Counted from the stretch's first letter, positions 1-8,522 are shown. The stretch is 25,430 bases of DNA from a bacterium (GCA_026713745.1 JAPONU010000572.1:1-25430), one strand, 5' to 3'. A program made the numbers and translations. Notes: generated by a model from the letters alone, not told the origin.

Positions 1-122
1 ACATACGTGACCGCCGCGCCGCCGACGACGATGGCGTTCCGGCGGGGGAACGACGCAACCGCGGCGGCGAGCAGATCGGGGACGAGGCGGGCGGGATGGC
101 GGTCCGACGACGACCGGATCAT
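1..122 (-). CDS. Acyl-CoA synthetase / AMP-dependent ligase, N-terminal 40 residues only
   Basis: This partial gene starts at ATG 122-120 and runs off the left edge. The 40 visible residues contain LVPDLLAAAVASFPRRNAIV followed by GGAVTYV. This is the pattern with which AMP-binding acyl-CoA ligases usually begin (a helix, then 'FPrrpAvv-g---TY'). If so, the protein would activate a carboxylic acid with ATP and CoA. None of the diagnostic AMP-binding motifs fall inside the window, so the family call rests on the N-terminal pattern only. A TACCGT hexamer 8 nt upstream of the ATG fits the leaderless pattern seen elsewhere in the window. It points the same way as the amidase gene next to it, with a gap of about 170 bases that holds one palindromic repeat. 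Confidence 0.55.
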   Translation of the reverse strand, partial: MIRSSSDRHPARLVPDLLAAAVASFPRRNAIVVGGAAVTY

Positions 123-130
123 GCCGGCGG

Positions 131-136
131 ACGGTA
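131..136 (-). promoter_or_regulatory. -10 hexamer TACCGT of the partial ligase gene
   Basis: TANNNT motif ending 8 nt before the ATG at 122 on the minus strand. This fits a leaderless promoter. No convincing -35 was seen. Confidence 0.4.
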
Positions 137-205
137 GCGGGTCCGCATCGGCCCTCAGGAGTCTGCTGGACAATCCGCCCGGGACGTCCGGCAGGTGGCT
201 GGGCG

Positions 206-234
206 GTGGGTTCCGGCCTCCGCCGGAACGACGG
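206..234 (+). repeat. REP-like palindromic repeat, copy 1
   Basis: Hairpin core TTCCGGC (211-217), loop CTCC, GCCGGAA (222-228), followed by CGACGG. Same family as the copies at 1264, 1710, 8609, 15324 and 20938. It lies in the gap between the amidase stop codon and the partial ligase gene. The rest of 123-294 shows no gene. Confidence 0.7.
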
Positions 235-294
235 GGCGGGAATCTGGCAGCGCTGACGAGCAGCCTCCGGGGCCTTGCGGGCCTCCGGGCGTGC

Positions 295-1203
295 TCACAA
301 AGCCTGCACCGGCCAGGGGAGTTCGGCTCGATTCACCACACAGCGCGCCGTGGGCAGGGCGTTGGCAACCTGGCAGATTCCCACGTTGGCAAGCATGCCG
401 AGAACCTGTGCCACATCGGCGCGGGACAGTCCCGAGGCCGCCGTGCACCAGGCCAGCATCTCCGCGTACGCCAGCTTGGACCCCTCGTCGATGCTGCGGG
501 CCGAGACGATCGTCACCAGCTGCTCATCGCTCAGGACGCGTGGCCAGCCCATCTCGGCGGGTCGAGGGCCCATCTCCACCGACACCTCCAGCCGGGTGCC
601 GACCTCCGGCGCCTGGGTGACCTCGCCGTCGCCCATCCGGGCCTTGCTGTCACCGAAGTAGAGGTAGGCGCCGTCCACCTCGACGGGCAGCACGACGGTC
701 GCGCCCTCCCGCACCTCGTTGCAGTCCATGTTCCCGCCGTAACGGCCCTGCATCTTGCTGAACACCGTCTCGCGGCCCGGCGCCGTGGCGATGCACCCCA
801 CCAGCGGGCGGGCGGCGATGCGGAAGTCGCCGAGGTGGACGTAGCCGTCGCGCACCTCCAGGCCGTCGCAGGCGTACCACTCGTCCCACCAGTCGCCGGG
901 CGAGGCGGCCGCACACGTGCTCCAGGCGGTGCTGCCGGGCGTGGTGACCTCCACCCGGTGCAGCGTCACCGCCACGGCGTCGCCGGGTGCGGCGCCGGCC
1001 ACGGCGACGGGACCGGTCACGCCGTCGAGGTTCTCCAGCACCCACGCCAGGTTCTCCGGCGTGAACCCCTCGGGCCGGCGGAACCGCCCCGTGAAGCAGT
1101 CCTCGGTCTGCACGGCGAAGACCTCGCCGGCCTCGACGGTGCCGATGGGGGTGTGCACCGCGCTGTAGGTGAACTTCAGGTCGTCGGGTTCGAAAGTCTG
1201 CAT
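295..1203 (-). CDS. Acetamidase/formamidase family protein
   Basis: A 302-residue protein of the FmdA/AmdA family, which hydrolyses short amides to ammonia and a carboxylate in the cytoplasm. The family hallmarks are GGNMD at residues 156-160, then a glycine-rich stretch with LPVEVDGAYLYFGD and the motif GDSKARMGDGE at 184-194. Most members have GDxHAxQGxGE there, so the usual histidine is a lysine in this copy, and the exact substrate is open. I chose the ATG at 1203 because the protein then begins as the family does (MQTFEPDD). A GTG at 1242 would add 13 alanine-rich residues, and neither start has a good ribosome-binding site. It is the last gene of the minus-strand hydantoinase cluster and would release the final amide nitrogen in such a pathway (inference). 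Confidence 0.85.
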   Translation of the reverse strand: MQTFEPDDLKFTYSAVHTPIGTVEAGEVFAVQTEDCFTGRFRRPEGFTPENLAWVLENLDGVTGPVAVAGAAPGDAVAVTLHRVEVTTPGSTAWSTCAAASPGDWWDEWYACDGLEVRDGYVHLGDFRIAARPLVGCIATAPGRETVFSKMQGRYGGNMDCNEVREGATVVLPVEVDGAYLYFGDSKARMGDGEVTQAPEVGTRLEVSVEMGPRPAEMGWPRVLSDEQLVTIVSARSIDEGSKLAYAEMLAWCTAASGLSRADVAQVLGMLANVGICQVANALPTARCVVNRAELPWPVQAL

Positions 1204-1263
1204 GTCGCTGAGTCCAGAATTCAGAGGGGCGGCGGCCGCCACATCATGAAGCCACGGGGCCCT

Positions 1264-1290
1264 GGATTCCGGCCTTCGCCGGAATGACGG
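1264..1290 (+). repeat. REP-like palindromic repeat, copy 2
   Basis: Core ATTCCGGC (1266-1273), loop CTTC, GCCGGAAT (1278-1285), then GACGG. It sits between the acetamidase-like gene and the small CxxC gene. Confidence 0.8.
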
Positions 1291-1348
1291 TGTGGTGGAG
1301 GTTCGTGCCGCAGGAGCACCGTTGTCGACCGCTAGTCCCGGCGCACCG

Positions 1349-1618
1349 CTAGTCCCGGCGCAGGGCCTTGCAGTTCTGGCGCACCATCCGGAGTTGCTCG
1401 GTGATGCCCAGATCCGCGTCCGGACGGCGAGTCATGGGGTCGTTGCGCAGGCGGGTCCGCAGATGAACCTCCGCGATCTCCGGGGCGCAGAACGGCACGT
1501 CGTCGCCGTCGACGTCCTCCAGCCACACGTGGCGGGGCACGTTCTTGCCGCAGTAGGCGCAGTTGTACACGTCGAAGGACAGGTACATGGGCTCCCGCTC
1601 GATCCAGCGGCCGCTCAC
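1349..1618 (-). CDS. Small CxxC protein of unknown function
   Basis: An 89-residue protein that I do not recognise. It carries CAYCG, then WLEDVDGDD, then PFCAPEIAEVH. The two close cysteines with a further Cys and His about 25-35 residues on could hold a zinc ion; this is inference. The C-terminal third is charged and probably helical. The start at GTG 1618 is chosen because GGAAGGGA lies about 9 nt upstream. A GTG at 1627 is in frame but too close to that site. It lies between the second HyuB gene and the acetamidase-like gene. Acetone and acetophenone carboxylases, which contain HyuA/HyuB-like subunits, also have a small zinc-type subunit, but the cysteine pattern here is not that family's. 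A small accessory subunit of the HyuAB enzyme is possible. Confidence 0.7.
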   Translation of the reverse strand: MSGRWIEREPMYLSFDVYNCAYCGKNVPRHVWLEDVDGDDVPFCAPEIAEVHLRTRLRNDPMTRRPDADLGITEQLRMVRQNCKALRRD

Positions 1619-1709
1619 GGAGACCACTCCCTTCCGCCCACGGACAGGGACGGGAAAGGAGGGCCCAAGCGCGAATCGGCAACGGACCCAACGCGGGGCT
1701 CGACACTGT

Positions 1710-1737
1710 GGATTCCGGCTTTCGCCGGAACGACGGG
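1710..1737 (+). repeat. REP-like palindromic repeat, copy 3
   Basis: Core TTCCGGC (1713-1719), loop TTTC, GCCGGAA (1724-1730), then CGACGGG. It lies in the 133-base gap between the second HyuB gene and the small CxxC gene. Confidence 0.8.
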
Positions 1738-1751
1738 CGAAGGCGGCGGGA

Positions 1752-3563
1752 TCATGAAGCGGGACCGGTATCCGCCCGCGCCGCCGTCGGGGCTGCGTCC
1801 CAGGTCCCGTTGCGTCGCTGGACGACCAGACCGTATTCGCGCTGGGCCGCCTCCGGGGTGACGAACCCCTCGGCCACGTCGGCCACCACCCGCTCGGACG
1901 AGCGTTCCAGCGGGTCTCCCCAACCGCCGCCGCCCGGCGCCACGATCATCACCTGGTCGCCGCGTCGCAGGCGGATGTTGGAGAACTTCGACGGCGACAT
2001 CGTGCCGAACTTCTCGCTGAACGTGCTCCAGGCCTCCTCGCCGGCAAGGCGCACGTAGATGCCGCTGTTGGCGCCCGGCTTGCCGCCACCGATCCCGAAG
2101 GGGTCCACGCGCATGCGGTTGAAGATGGCACTCACCGTCACCTCGTCGGCGACCATCGTCAGGATGCGCTCGATCCCCAGGCCGCCCCGGTTCAGCCCCG
2201 GCCCGCCGGAGTCCTCCAGCAGCCGGTAGGAGTCCACCCGCAGCGGGTAGCGCGACTCGAAGACCTCCACCGGGGTGTTCCGGCAGTTGCCGTTGATCAC
2301 GATGATCTGGCTGTTGCCGTCGGCGGCGGGGCGGCCGCCCCAGCCGATGCCCTCGAAGTGGAAGTGCGAGTACAGGTCGCCGCTGTCGGGGTGCCGGCCG
2401 CCGAACAGGAAGCAGCAGGAGGTGCCGCCGAGACTCGCCGGGATCCGCTCGGGCAGCGGGTCGGCGAGGGCGCCGAAGATGATGTCGGTGATGCGCGGCG
2501 AGACCTCGGTGTTGCCGCCCACCAGCGGCGCCGGGAACTCGCAGTTCACGATGGTTCCCGGGGGGGCGATGATGTTGATCGGCCGGTAGCAGCCCTCGTT
2601 GCGCGGGATCGTCGGGTCGGTGATGTGCATGAAGGCGTTGTAGACCGCCGAAGCGGTCACCGCGTAGGTGGCATTCATGGGCCCGGCCGCCTCACCGTCG
2701 GATCCGGTGAAGTCACAGGCCACGTTGCCGCCGTCCACCACCACGGTGCAGTCGATCACGTAGGACCCCTCGGCCACGCCGTCGTCCTCGATGATGTCGC
2801 TGAAGCGGTACTCGCCGTCGGGAATGCGGCGGATCTCCTCGGACATGCGCCGCTCGGCGATGCCGATGAGGTCCTCGGTGGCGGTGGTGACGGTGTCGTA
2901 GCCGTACGTGTCGATGAGGCTCGTGAGCCGCCGCTCGGCCACGTTCAGCGAGCCGACCATGGCCATGAGGTCGCCGTAGGTGACCTTCGGCGTGCGGTGA
3001 TTGGCGAAAATGATCTTCCAGACGTCCTCCTGCGGCACCCCCTCACGCTCGAGCCACAGCGGCGGGATGCGCAGCCCCTCCTGGAAGATGTCGGTGGCGT
3101 CGCCGGCCAACCCGCCTGGCGCCTTGGCCCCCGGCTCGGCCAGATGGGCGCAATTGGCCACGAAGCCCACGATCTCATCGCCGTGAAAAACCGCCTTCAG
3201 CAGCGTGTGCTCGGGGATGTGGCCGCTGCCCCGGTAGGGGTCGTTCATGATGATGACGTCGCCCGGGCGGTAGATGTCGGGGCCGAGTTCGTCGAGCATC
3301 CACTCCACGGTGAACTTGATGGTCCCGATCTGGGAGGGGCAGAACTCGGCCTGGGCGCTGAGGCGGCCCTTGGCGTCGAACAGCACGCAGGAGAAGTCCA
3401 GCGACTCGTTGAACATGGGCGAGTAGGCGGTGCGCATCATGGCGATGCCCATCTCGCGGCAGGTGGTGGCCAGGTAGTTGTCGATGACCGTGAGCGTGAC
3501 CTGATCAGCCACCAGGTCGGCGGCCACCGAACGGCTCTCCGGGGGCGTAGCCAGGGCGGTCAC
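1752..3563 (-). CDS. hyuB: Hydantoinase B/oxoprolinase family protein (HyuB copy 1, downstream)
   Basis: A 603-residue HyuB-type subunit. HyuB proteins work with HyuA in ATP-dependent cleavage of hydantoins, 5-oxoproline or related lactams, or in carboxylation of ketones. Visible family features are MRTAYSPMFNESLDFSC near the N-terminus, NDPYRGSGHIPEH from N107, NEGCYRPI, and the C-terminal GGGGWGDPLERS. It is about nine-tenths identical by eye to the HyuB just upstream, down to N107 having the same residue number. Only the last 60 or so residues differ freely. The GTG start at 3563 overlaps the upstream stop (GTGA), with GGAGGTGAG 5-7 nt before it. A longer reading from 3668 would run into the upstream gene and is rejected. 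Two HyuBs to one HyuA suggests gene duplication, perhaps giving alternative complexes. Confidence 0.92.
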   Translation of the reverse strand: MTALATPPESRSVAADLVADQVTLTVIDNYLATTCREMGIAMMRTAYSPMFNESLDFSCVLFDAKGRLSAQAEFCPSQIGTIKFTVEWMLDELGPDIYRPGDVIIMNDPYRGSGHIPEHTLLKAVFHGDEIVGFVANCAHLAEPGAKAPGGLAGDATDIFQEGLRIPPLWLEREGVPQEDVWKIIFANHRTPKVTYGDLMAMVGSLNVAERRLTSLIDTYGYDTVTTATEDLIGIAERRMSEEIRRIPDGEYRFSDIIEDDGVAEGSYVIDCTVVVDGGNVACDFTGSDGEAAGPMNATYAVTASAVYNAFMHITDPTIPRNEGCYRPINIIAPPGTIVNCEFPAPLVGGNTEVSPRITDIIFGALADPLPERIPASLGGTSCCFLFGGRHPDSGDLYSHFHFEGIGWGGRPAADGNSQIIVINGNCRNTPVEVFESRYPLRVDSYRLLEDSGGPGLNRGGLGIERILTMVADEVTVSAIFNRMRVDPFGIGGGKPGANSGIYVRLAGEEAWSTFSEKFGTMSPSKFSNIRLRRGDQVMIVAPGGGGWGDPLERSSERVVADVAEGFVTPEAAQREYGLVVQRRNGTWDAAPTAARADTGPAS

Positions 3564-5428
3564 GGGCTCACCTCCACGATCTCCGGCGGTCCGGCGTACC
3601 TGCGGTCCCGGTCCGCGAGCGTACCGGACCCGGCCGCCACCCTCTCCGGTGTCGGGGTGGCCTCCCACCGCCCGCCGCGACGCTCGATGTCCAAGCCGTA
3701 GTCGCGAGCGGCCCCGACGGCACTCACCAGACCCTCGGCCACGTCGGCCAGGACCCTGTCCGCCGAGCGCTCCAGCGGGTCACCCCAGCCACCGCCACCG
3801 GGCGCCAGGATCTTCACCTGATCGCCGCGGTGCAGCAGGATGTTCGAGAACTTCGACGGCGACATCGTCCCGAACTTCTCCTTGAAGGTGCTCCAGGATT
3901 CCTCGCCCGCCAACCGCACGTAGATGCCGCTGTTGGCACCCGGCTTGCCGCCACCGATGCCGAAGGGGTCCACCAGCATCCGGTTGAAGAGCGCACTGAC
4001 GGTCACCTCGTCGACCACCATCGTCAAGATGCGCTCGACGCCCAGCCCGCCGCGGTTCAGCCCCGGCCCCCCGGAGTCCTCCAGCAACCGGTAGGAATCC
4101 ACCCGCACCGGGTAGCGCGTCTCGAAGATCTCCACCGGGGTGTTGCGGGCGTTGCCGATGATGACGATCACCTGACTGTCGCCGTCGGCGAACGGGCGGC
4201 CGCCCCAACCGACGCCCTCGAAGTGGAAGTGGGAGTACAGGTCGCCGGTGTCGGGGTGCCGGCCGCCGAACAGGAAGCAGCAGACGGTGCCGCCGTGGCT
4301 CGCCGGGATGCGCTCGGGCAGCGCGTCGGCGAGGGCACCGAAGATGATGTCGGTGATGCGGGGGCTGAGTTCGGTGTTGCCGCCCACGAGCGGCGCCGGG
4401 AACTCGCAGTTCACGATGGTGCCCCGCGGAGCGATGACGTTGATGGGTCGGTAGCAGCCCTCGTTGCGCGGGATGGTGGGGTCGGTGATGTGCATGAAGG
4501 CGTTGTAGACCGACGAGGCCGTGACCGCGTAGGTGCCGTTCATGGGACCGGCGGCCTGGCCGGACGAGCCCGTGAAGTCGCAGGTCACCTCGCCGCCGTC
4601 GACGACGACGGTGCAATCCACCAGGTAGGACCCCTCGGCCACGCCGTCGTCCTCGATGATGTCGCTGAAGCGGTACACGCCGTCGGGGATGCGGCGGATC
4701 TCCTCGGACATGCGCCGCTCGGCGATCCCGATGAGATCGTCGGTGGCTGTCGTCACCGTCTCGTAGCCGTAGCTGTCGAGGAGGCTGGTGAGCCTGCGCT
4801 CGGCCACGTTCAGCGAACCGACCATGGCCATGAGATCGCCGTAGGTGACCTTGGGCGTGCGGTGGTTGGCGAAGATCAGCTTCCAGATGTCCTCCTGCGG
4901 CACGCCTTCGCGTTGCAGCCACAGCGGCGGCAGTCGCAGGCCCTCCTGGAAGATGTCGGTGGCATCGCCGGCCAGCCCCCCGGGTGCCTTGGCCCCCGGC
5001 TCGGCCAGATGCGCGCAGTTGGCCACGAAACCCACGATCTCATCGCCATGGAACACCGCCTTCAGCAGGGTGTGCTCGGGGATGTGGCCGCTGCCCCGGT
5101 AGGGGTCGTTCATCACGATCACATCACCCGGCCGGTACACGTCGGGGCCCAACTCGTCGAGCATCCACTCGATGGTGAACTTGATGGTTCCGATCTGGGA
5201 CGGGCAGAACTCGGCCTGGGCGATCATCCGCCCGGCGGCGTCGAACAGCACGCACGAGAAGTCCAGCGCCTCGTTGAACATCGGCGAGTAGGCGGTGCGC
5301 ATCATGGCGACGCCCATCTCGCGGCAGGTCGTGGCCAGGTAGTTGTCGATCACCGTGAGCGTGACCTGGTCGACGGCGAGGTCGGCCGCCCCCGGTGGGC
5401 TCTCCGGGGACGAGAGCAACGCGGTCAA
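3560..5428 (-). CDS. hyuB: Hydantoinase B/oxoprolinase family protein (HyuB copy 2, upstream)
   Basis: A 622-residue HyuB-type subunit adjacent to HyuA and so the likely original partner. It has the same motifs as the other copy: NDPYRGSGHIPEH from N107, NEGCYRPINVIAP, SYRLLEDSGGPGLNRGGLG, and GGGGWGDPLERS near the end. Its C-terminal tail is longer and ends in IVEVSP. It starts at TTG 5428, overlapping the HyuA stop as TTGA. GGAGGTGGGCGC immediately upstream supplies the ribosome-binding site and also encodes the last residues of HyuA. The same arrangement (a VEV-x-x end whose codons form GGAGGT) recurs at its own 3' end for the next HyuB. This suggests the duplication unit included the junction. 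Confidence 0.93.
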   Translation of the reverse strand: MTALLSSPESPPGAADLAVDQVTLTVIDNYLATTCREMGVAMMRTAYSPMFNEALDFSCVLFDAAGRMIAQAEFCPSQIGTIKFTIEWMLDELGPDVYRPGDVIVMNDPYRGSGHIPEHTLLKAVFHGDEIVGFVANCAHLAEPGAKAPGGLAGDATDIFQEGLRLPPLWLQREGVPQEDIWKLIFANHRTPKVTYGDLMAMVGSLNVAERRLTSLLDSYGYETVTTATDDLIGIAERRMSEEIRRIPDGVYRFSDIIEDDGVAEGSYLVDCTVVVDGGEVTCDFTGSSGQAAGPMNGTYAVTASSVYNAFMHITDPTIPRNEGCYRPINVIAPRGTIVNCEFPAPLVGGNTELSPRITDIIFGALADALPERIPASHGGTVCCFLFGGRHPDTGDLYSHFHFEGVGWGGRPFADGDSQVIVIIGNARNTPVEIFETRYPVRVDSYRLLEDSGGPGLNRGGLGVERILTMVVDEVTVSALFNRMLVDPFGIGGGKPGANSGIYVRLAGEESWSTFKEKFGTMSPSKFSNILLHRGDQVKILAPGGGGWGDPLERSADRVLADVAEGLVSAVGAARDYGLDIERRGGRWEATPTPERVAAGSGTLADRDRRYAGPPEIVEVSP

Positions 5429-7476
5429 GCGCCCACCTCCACGATCAGGACGTCCTCAGCGCTTCGACGCACCCGCATTCCCGGTTCCAGCAGAGTCGTG
5501 GAACCCTCCTCGGAGATGATCAGAGGGCCCTCCAACACCTCGTCGATCGGCATCGCCCGGCGGTGCAGCACGCGACAGTCCACGAGCCCTCCGGCGCCGA
5601 AATGCACCTGCCGGGAGGTCTCGAGATGGCCGGCGGTGGGTTGCACGCGAGCCAGATGCGGATGGGGGATGGCCCCGATGGCGGAGACCCGGAAACTGAT
5701 CATCTCGATGACGGCATCGGCGATCACGTACTCGTACATCGCCCGGTGACGGTCACCGAAGGCCTGGTAGGCCCGTTCGAGTTGTTCAGCGGCTCCGGAG
5801 GTATCGAGGGCGTCGATCGGCGGCACCTCCACCTCGGTCTCGTAATTCTGGCCCAGGTAACGCATGTTGATGGCGTAGCGCAGTTCGCATTCGCCCTCGA
5901 AACCCTGGGCGCGCAACTCCTCGGTGGCTGCCCGGGCGATGGTGGCGAAGCGTTCGGCCACCTCGGCGGGACCGACGCGGTCCGAGCGGAACGACTGCGT
6001 CCAGAGCTTGTCGACACGCAGATCGCCCAGCAGCAGCCCCAGCGCCGAGAAGCTGCCCGGGAAGGGGGGCACCACCAGGGTGGGGATGTGCAGCTTGCGC
6101 GCCACCGCGGCGCCGTGGAGCGGACCGGCGCCGCCGAAGGCCAGCAGGGCGAAGTGGCGCGGGTCGTGGCCCCGGTCGATGCTGACCATGCGGATGGCGT
6201 TGGCCATGTTCTCGTCGGCAATCTCCACGATGGCGTGCGCCAACTCCTGCGGGGACATGTCCAGGCCCGCCGCCATCTCTGCGGCCCCACGGTGGGCGAG
6301 ACCCTCGTCGAGGCGCATGGTGCCGCCGCAGAAGTAGTCCGGGTCGAGGTGGCCCAGAACCAGGTTGGCGTCGGTGAGGGTGACCTGTTGCCCGCCGGCT
6401 CCGTAACAGATGGGTCCCGGGTCGGCGCCGGCGCTCTGCGGGCCCACCTGCAGGAAGCCGCCGGCGTTCACCCAGGCGATGGACCCGCCGCCGGCACCGA
6501 CGGTGTGGATGTCCATGAGGGGGATCGCCGCCGGGATGCCCCACTCCACTTCATAGGACGTGGTGTAGCCCACCTCGCCGCCCAGGATGAGCGCCACGTC
6601 GGCGCTCGTGCCGCCGACGTCGATGGTGACCACATTCTCGAGATCCAGCAGGCCGGCCACGTGACGGCCGGCGACAGCGCCCCCCGCCGGGCCGGACATG
6701 GCCAGGTGGATCGGATGGTCGGCGGCGGCGGTGGCGTTCATGAGTCCGCCGTTGGACTTCATCATCGCCCAGTTGACGTCGATGTCGGCGTCCGCCAACC
6801 CACCGGCCAGGCTCGCCACGTAGGTCTGCATGAGCGGCTTGACGTAGGCGTCGGCGATGACGGTGCTCGACCGTTCGTACTCCCGCCAGATGGGAGCCAC
6901 CTCGTGGCTCACCGACAGCGGCAGCTCGGGGAATCGCTCCCGCAACGCCTCCGCCAGCGCCTGCTCGTGGTCGGTCCTGAGATACGAGAACAGCAGGCAC
7001 ACGGCGAGCGCCTCGAGTTCGCCGTTGGCGGCGAGCCGGTCACAGAGGTCGTCGATCGCCTCGGCGCTCAGAGGTGTCAGGATCTCACCGTCGGCACCGA
7101 TGCGCTCGGCGACGCCGAAGCAGTCCCGCCGGCTCACCAGCAGGGGCCGGGGTTTGTTCCAGGTCAGGTCGTAGAGGAACTGCCGGTTGACCCGCTGGAT
7201 GTAGGGGATGTCCTCGTGGCCGGCCGTGCAGATGAATCCCACGCGGGCCCCGGCCCGCTGGATCATGGTGTTGGTCGCCACGGTGGTGCCGTGCACAAGG
7301 AAGGCGATGTCATCAGGGGCGACGCCCGACGCCTCGATGGCGCCCAGGAACGCCCTCAACGGTGCGGTGGGCGTCGACGCCACCTTCAGCGAGGTGACCG
7401 TGCCGTCGGTAGCGTCGAATGCGATCAGATCGGTGAAGGTGCCGCCGGTGTCGATCCCGATGCGAACCGAGGTCAC
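5425..7476 (-). CDS. hyuA: Hydantoinase/oxoprolinase A subunit (HyuA)
   Basis: A 683-residue ATP-binding subunit of a hydantoinase/oxoprolinase. The N-terminus carries the acetate/sugar-kinase-type phosphate loop RIGIDTGGTFTDLIAFD (residues 5-21). This is followed by VHGTTVATNTMIQR, then MKSNGGLMNA, SGPAGGAVAG and TIDVGGTSADVAL (about residue 285), GAGGGSIAW, and in the last part FGGAGPLHG. All these are expected of intact HyuA. The GTG at 7476 is the start: it begins the phosphate loop directly and AAGGCGAG lies about 9 nt upstream. The frame stays open to 8097, but that part is antisense to the SMP-30 gene. The gene ends in TTGA, coupled to HyuB. With HyuB it would cleave a cyclic amide using ATP; the substrate is not evident from sequence. 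Confidence 0.95.
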   Translation of the reverse strand: MTSVRIGIDTGGTFTDLIAFDATDGTVTSLKVASTPTAPLRAFLGAIEASGVAPDDIAFLVHGTTVATNTMIQRAGARVGFICTAGHEDIPYIQRVNRQFLYDLTWNKPRPLLVSRRDCFGVAERIGADGEILTPLSAEAIDDLCDRLAANGELEALAVCLLFSYLRTDHEQALAEALRERFPELPLSVSHEVAPIWREYERSSTVIADAYVKPLMQTYVASLAGGLADADIDVNWAMMKSNGGLMNATAAADHPIHLAMSGPAGGAVAGRHVAGLLDLENVVTIDVGGTSADVALILGGEVGYTTSYEVEWGIPAAIPLMDIHTVGAGGGSIAWVNAGGFLQVGPQSAGADPGPICYGAGGQQVTLTDANLVLGHLDPDYFCGGTMRLDEGLAHRGAAEMAAGLDMSPQELAHAIVEIADENMANAIRMVSIDRGHDPRHFALLAFGGAGPLHGAAVARKLHIPTLVVPPFPGSFSALGLLLGDLRVDKLWTQSFRSDRVGPAEVAERFATIARAATEELRAQGFEGECELRYAINMRYLGQNYETEVEVPPIDALDTSGAAEQLERAYQAFGDRHRAMYEYVIADAVIEMISFRVSAIGAIPHPHLARVQPTAGHLETSRQVHFGAGGLVDCRVLHRRAMPIDEVLEGPLIISEEGSTTLLEPGMRVRRSAEDVLIVEVGA

Positions 7477-7529
7477 GGTGTCTCGCCTTGGGTGCTGCGG
7501 GCCGTCCTTGCGATCATGTCCCTCTCCGG

Positions 7530-8471
7530 TCAGTCCAATGGTTCGCCGGTCGCCATCATGGCAGCGAATGGGTGCGTCCCCGAAACCGCCGTCGGGCAGA
7601 AGTTCAGCGTGTCGCCGCGCACGCCCCAGTCGACGGTGATGATCTCCCCCGTGTCGTCGACGGTGATGAACAGGGTGGCATGGTCGGGCCCGCCGAAGCA
7701 GACGTTCGTGGGCGACGTGCCGCCGCAGGGGATCCGGTCCACCTCGGTGCCGGCGGTGTCGTAGACGAACACGTGGCCCGACCCGAAGTGGGTCACGAGG
7801 AGATTTCCCTCGCTGTCGAACGCCATCCCGTCGGGACCCGAGACCGGCGCGTCGGGCACCGGGGGCTGGCGGCAGAACAGGCGCCGGTCCACGGCCTCGC
7901 CACCTCCGACGATGTCGTAGACCCAAACGCAGCTCCGCAGCGTCTCGGCCACGTACAGCCGCTCGCCGCGTACCACGATGCCGTTGGGGAAACCCATGCC
8001 GGAGTCGATGCGATGCAGGTCCCCGGCGGCTGCCCGGCCGTAGACGGCGCCCACCGGGTTCTCCAGCGAACTGCCCCACGGGTCGGTGAAGAAGCAACTG
8101 CCGTCCGCGTCGAAGCAGAGATCGTTGGGACCGTTGAGCGGCTCACCCTCGAACGTGTCCACCCAGCGGCTGGCGATGCCGCCGGGATCCACCCGCAGGA
8201 TTGCCCGGTGGCCCTCGTCGGTCACGTACAGCGCACCGTCGGGGCCGAACGCCAGCGCCGCCGGGATGCCCTCGATACCGCCGGCGGCGGTGTTGAAGAG
8301 TCGTCTGGTCGCACCGGGGGCGCCCACGTGCGTGGCACAGATGTCGCCGCCGCAGGTCGGCCAGGACTCGTCCCGGGTGAACGAGCAGACGTTGAGGATC
8401 CACCCGCCGGGCCCGGCGGTCGGGCCCTCCGGAGCGCAGAGGTGCGAGGCGAACGTCCTCGGTTCGGTCAT
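7530..8471 (-). CDS. SMP-30/gluconolactonase/LRE family protein
   Basis: A 313-residue six-bladed beta-propeller hydrolase of the SMP-30/gluconolactonase group, which opens lactones using one divalent metal. The ligand pattern is present: E15 in APEGP, N163 in GFPNGIVV and D214 in GPDGMAFD, matching the family's Glu/Asn/Asp set. Blade repeats of the type AFGPDGALYVTDEG and AFDSEGNLLVTHFG are clear. No signal peptide is seen, so it is probably cytoplasmic. The ATG at 8471 is preferred because further upstream the frame enters the palindromic repeat at 8609-8635. The ribosome-binding site is weak (AGGA about 11 nt upstream). It precedes hyuA by 53 nt, so it probably acts in the same pathway, perhaps on a lactone or a lactam-derived intermediate (inference). 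Confidence 0.88.
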   Translation of the reverse strand: MTEPRTFASHLCAPEGPTAGPGGWILNVCSFTRDESWPTCGGDICATHVGAPGATRRLFNTAAGGIEGIPAALAFGPDGALYVTDEGHRAILRVDPGGIASRWVDTFEGEPLNGPNDLCFDADGSCFFTDPWGSSLENPVGAVYGRAAAGDLHRIDSGMGFPNGIVVRGERLYVAETLRSCVWVYDIVGGGEAVDRRLFCRQPPVPDAPVSGPDGMAFDSEGNLLVTHFGSGHVFVYDTAGTEVDRIPCGGTSPTNVCFGGPDHATLFITVDDTGEIITVDWGVRGDTLNFCPTAVSGTHPFAAMMATGEPLD

Positions 8472-8522
8472 CGCGGCAACGGTCCTGCGCCAGAATGACG
8501 TTGGGACACGACAACCGAGGGC

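Noticed and set aside
2358..7764. Very long plus-strand open frames opposite the hyu genes (up to 789 codons)
   Set aside because: They are antisense to well-supported genes, have composition expected of shadow frames in GC-rich DNA (His/Val/Gly/Arg-rich), and show no motifs.
7477..8097. 207-codon upstream extension of hyuA
   Set aside because: It is antisense-free of any family motif, overlaps the SMP-30 gene in the same direction, and the phosphate loop begins right at GTG 7476 with a ribosome-binding site.
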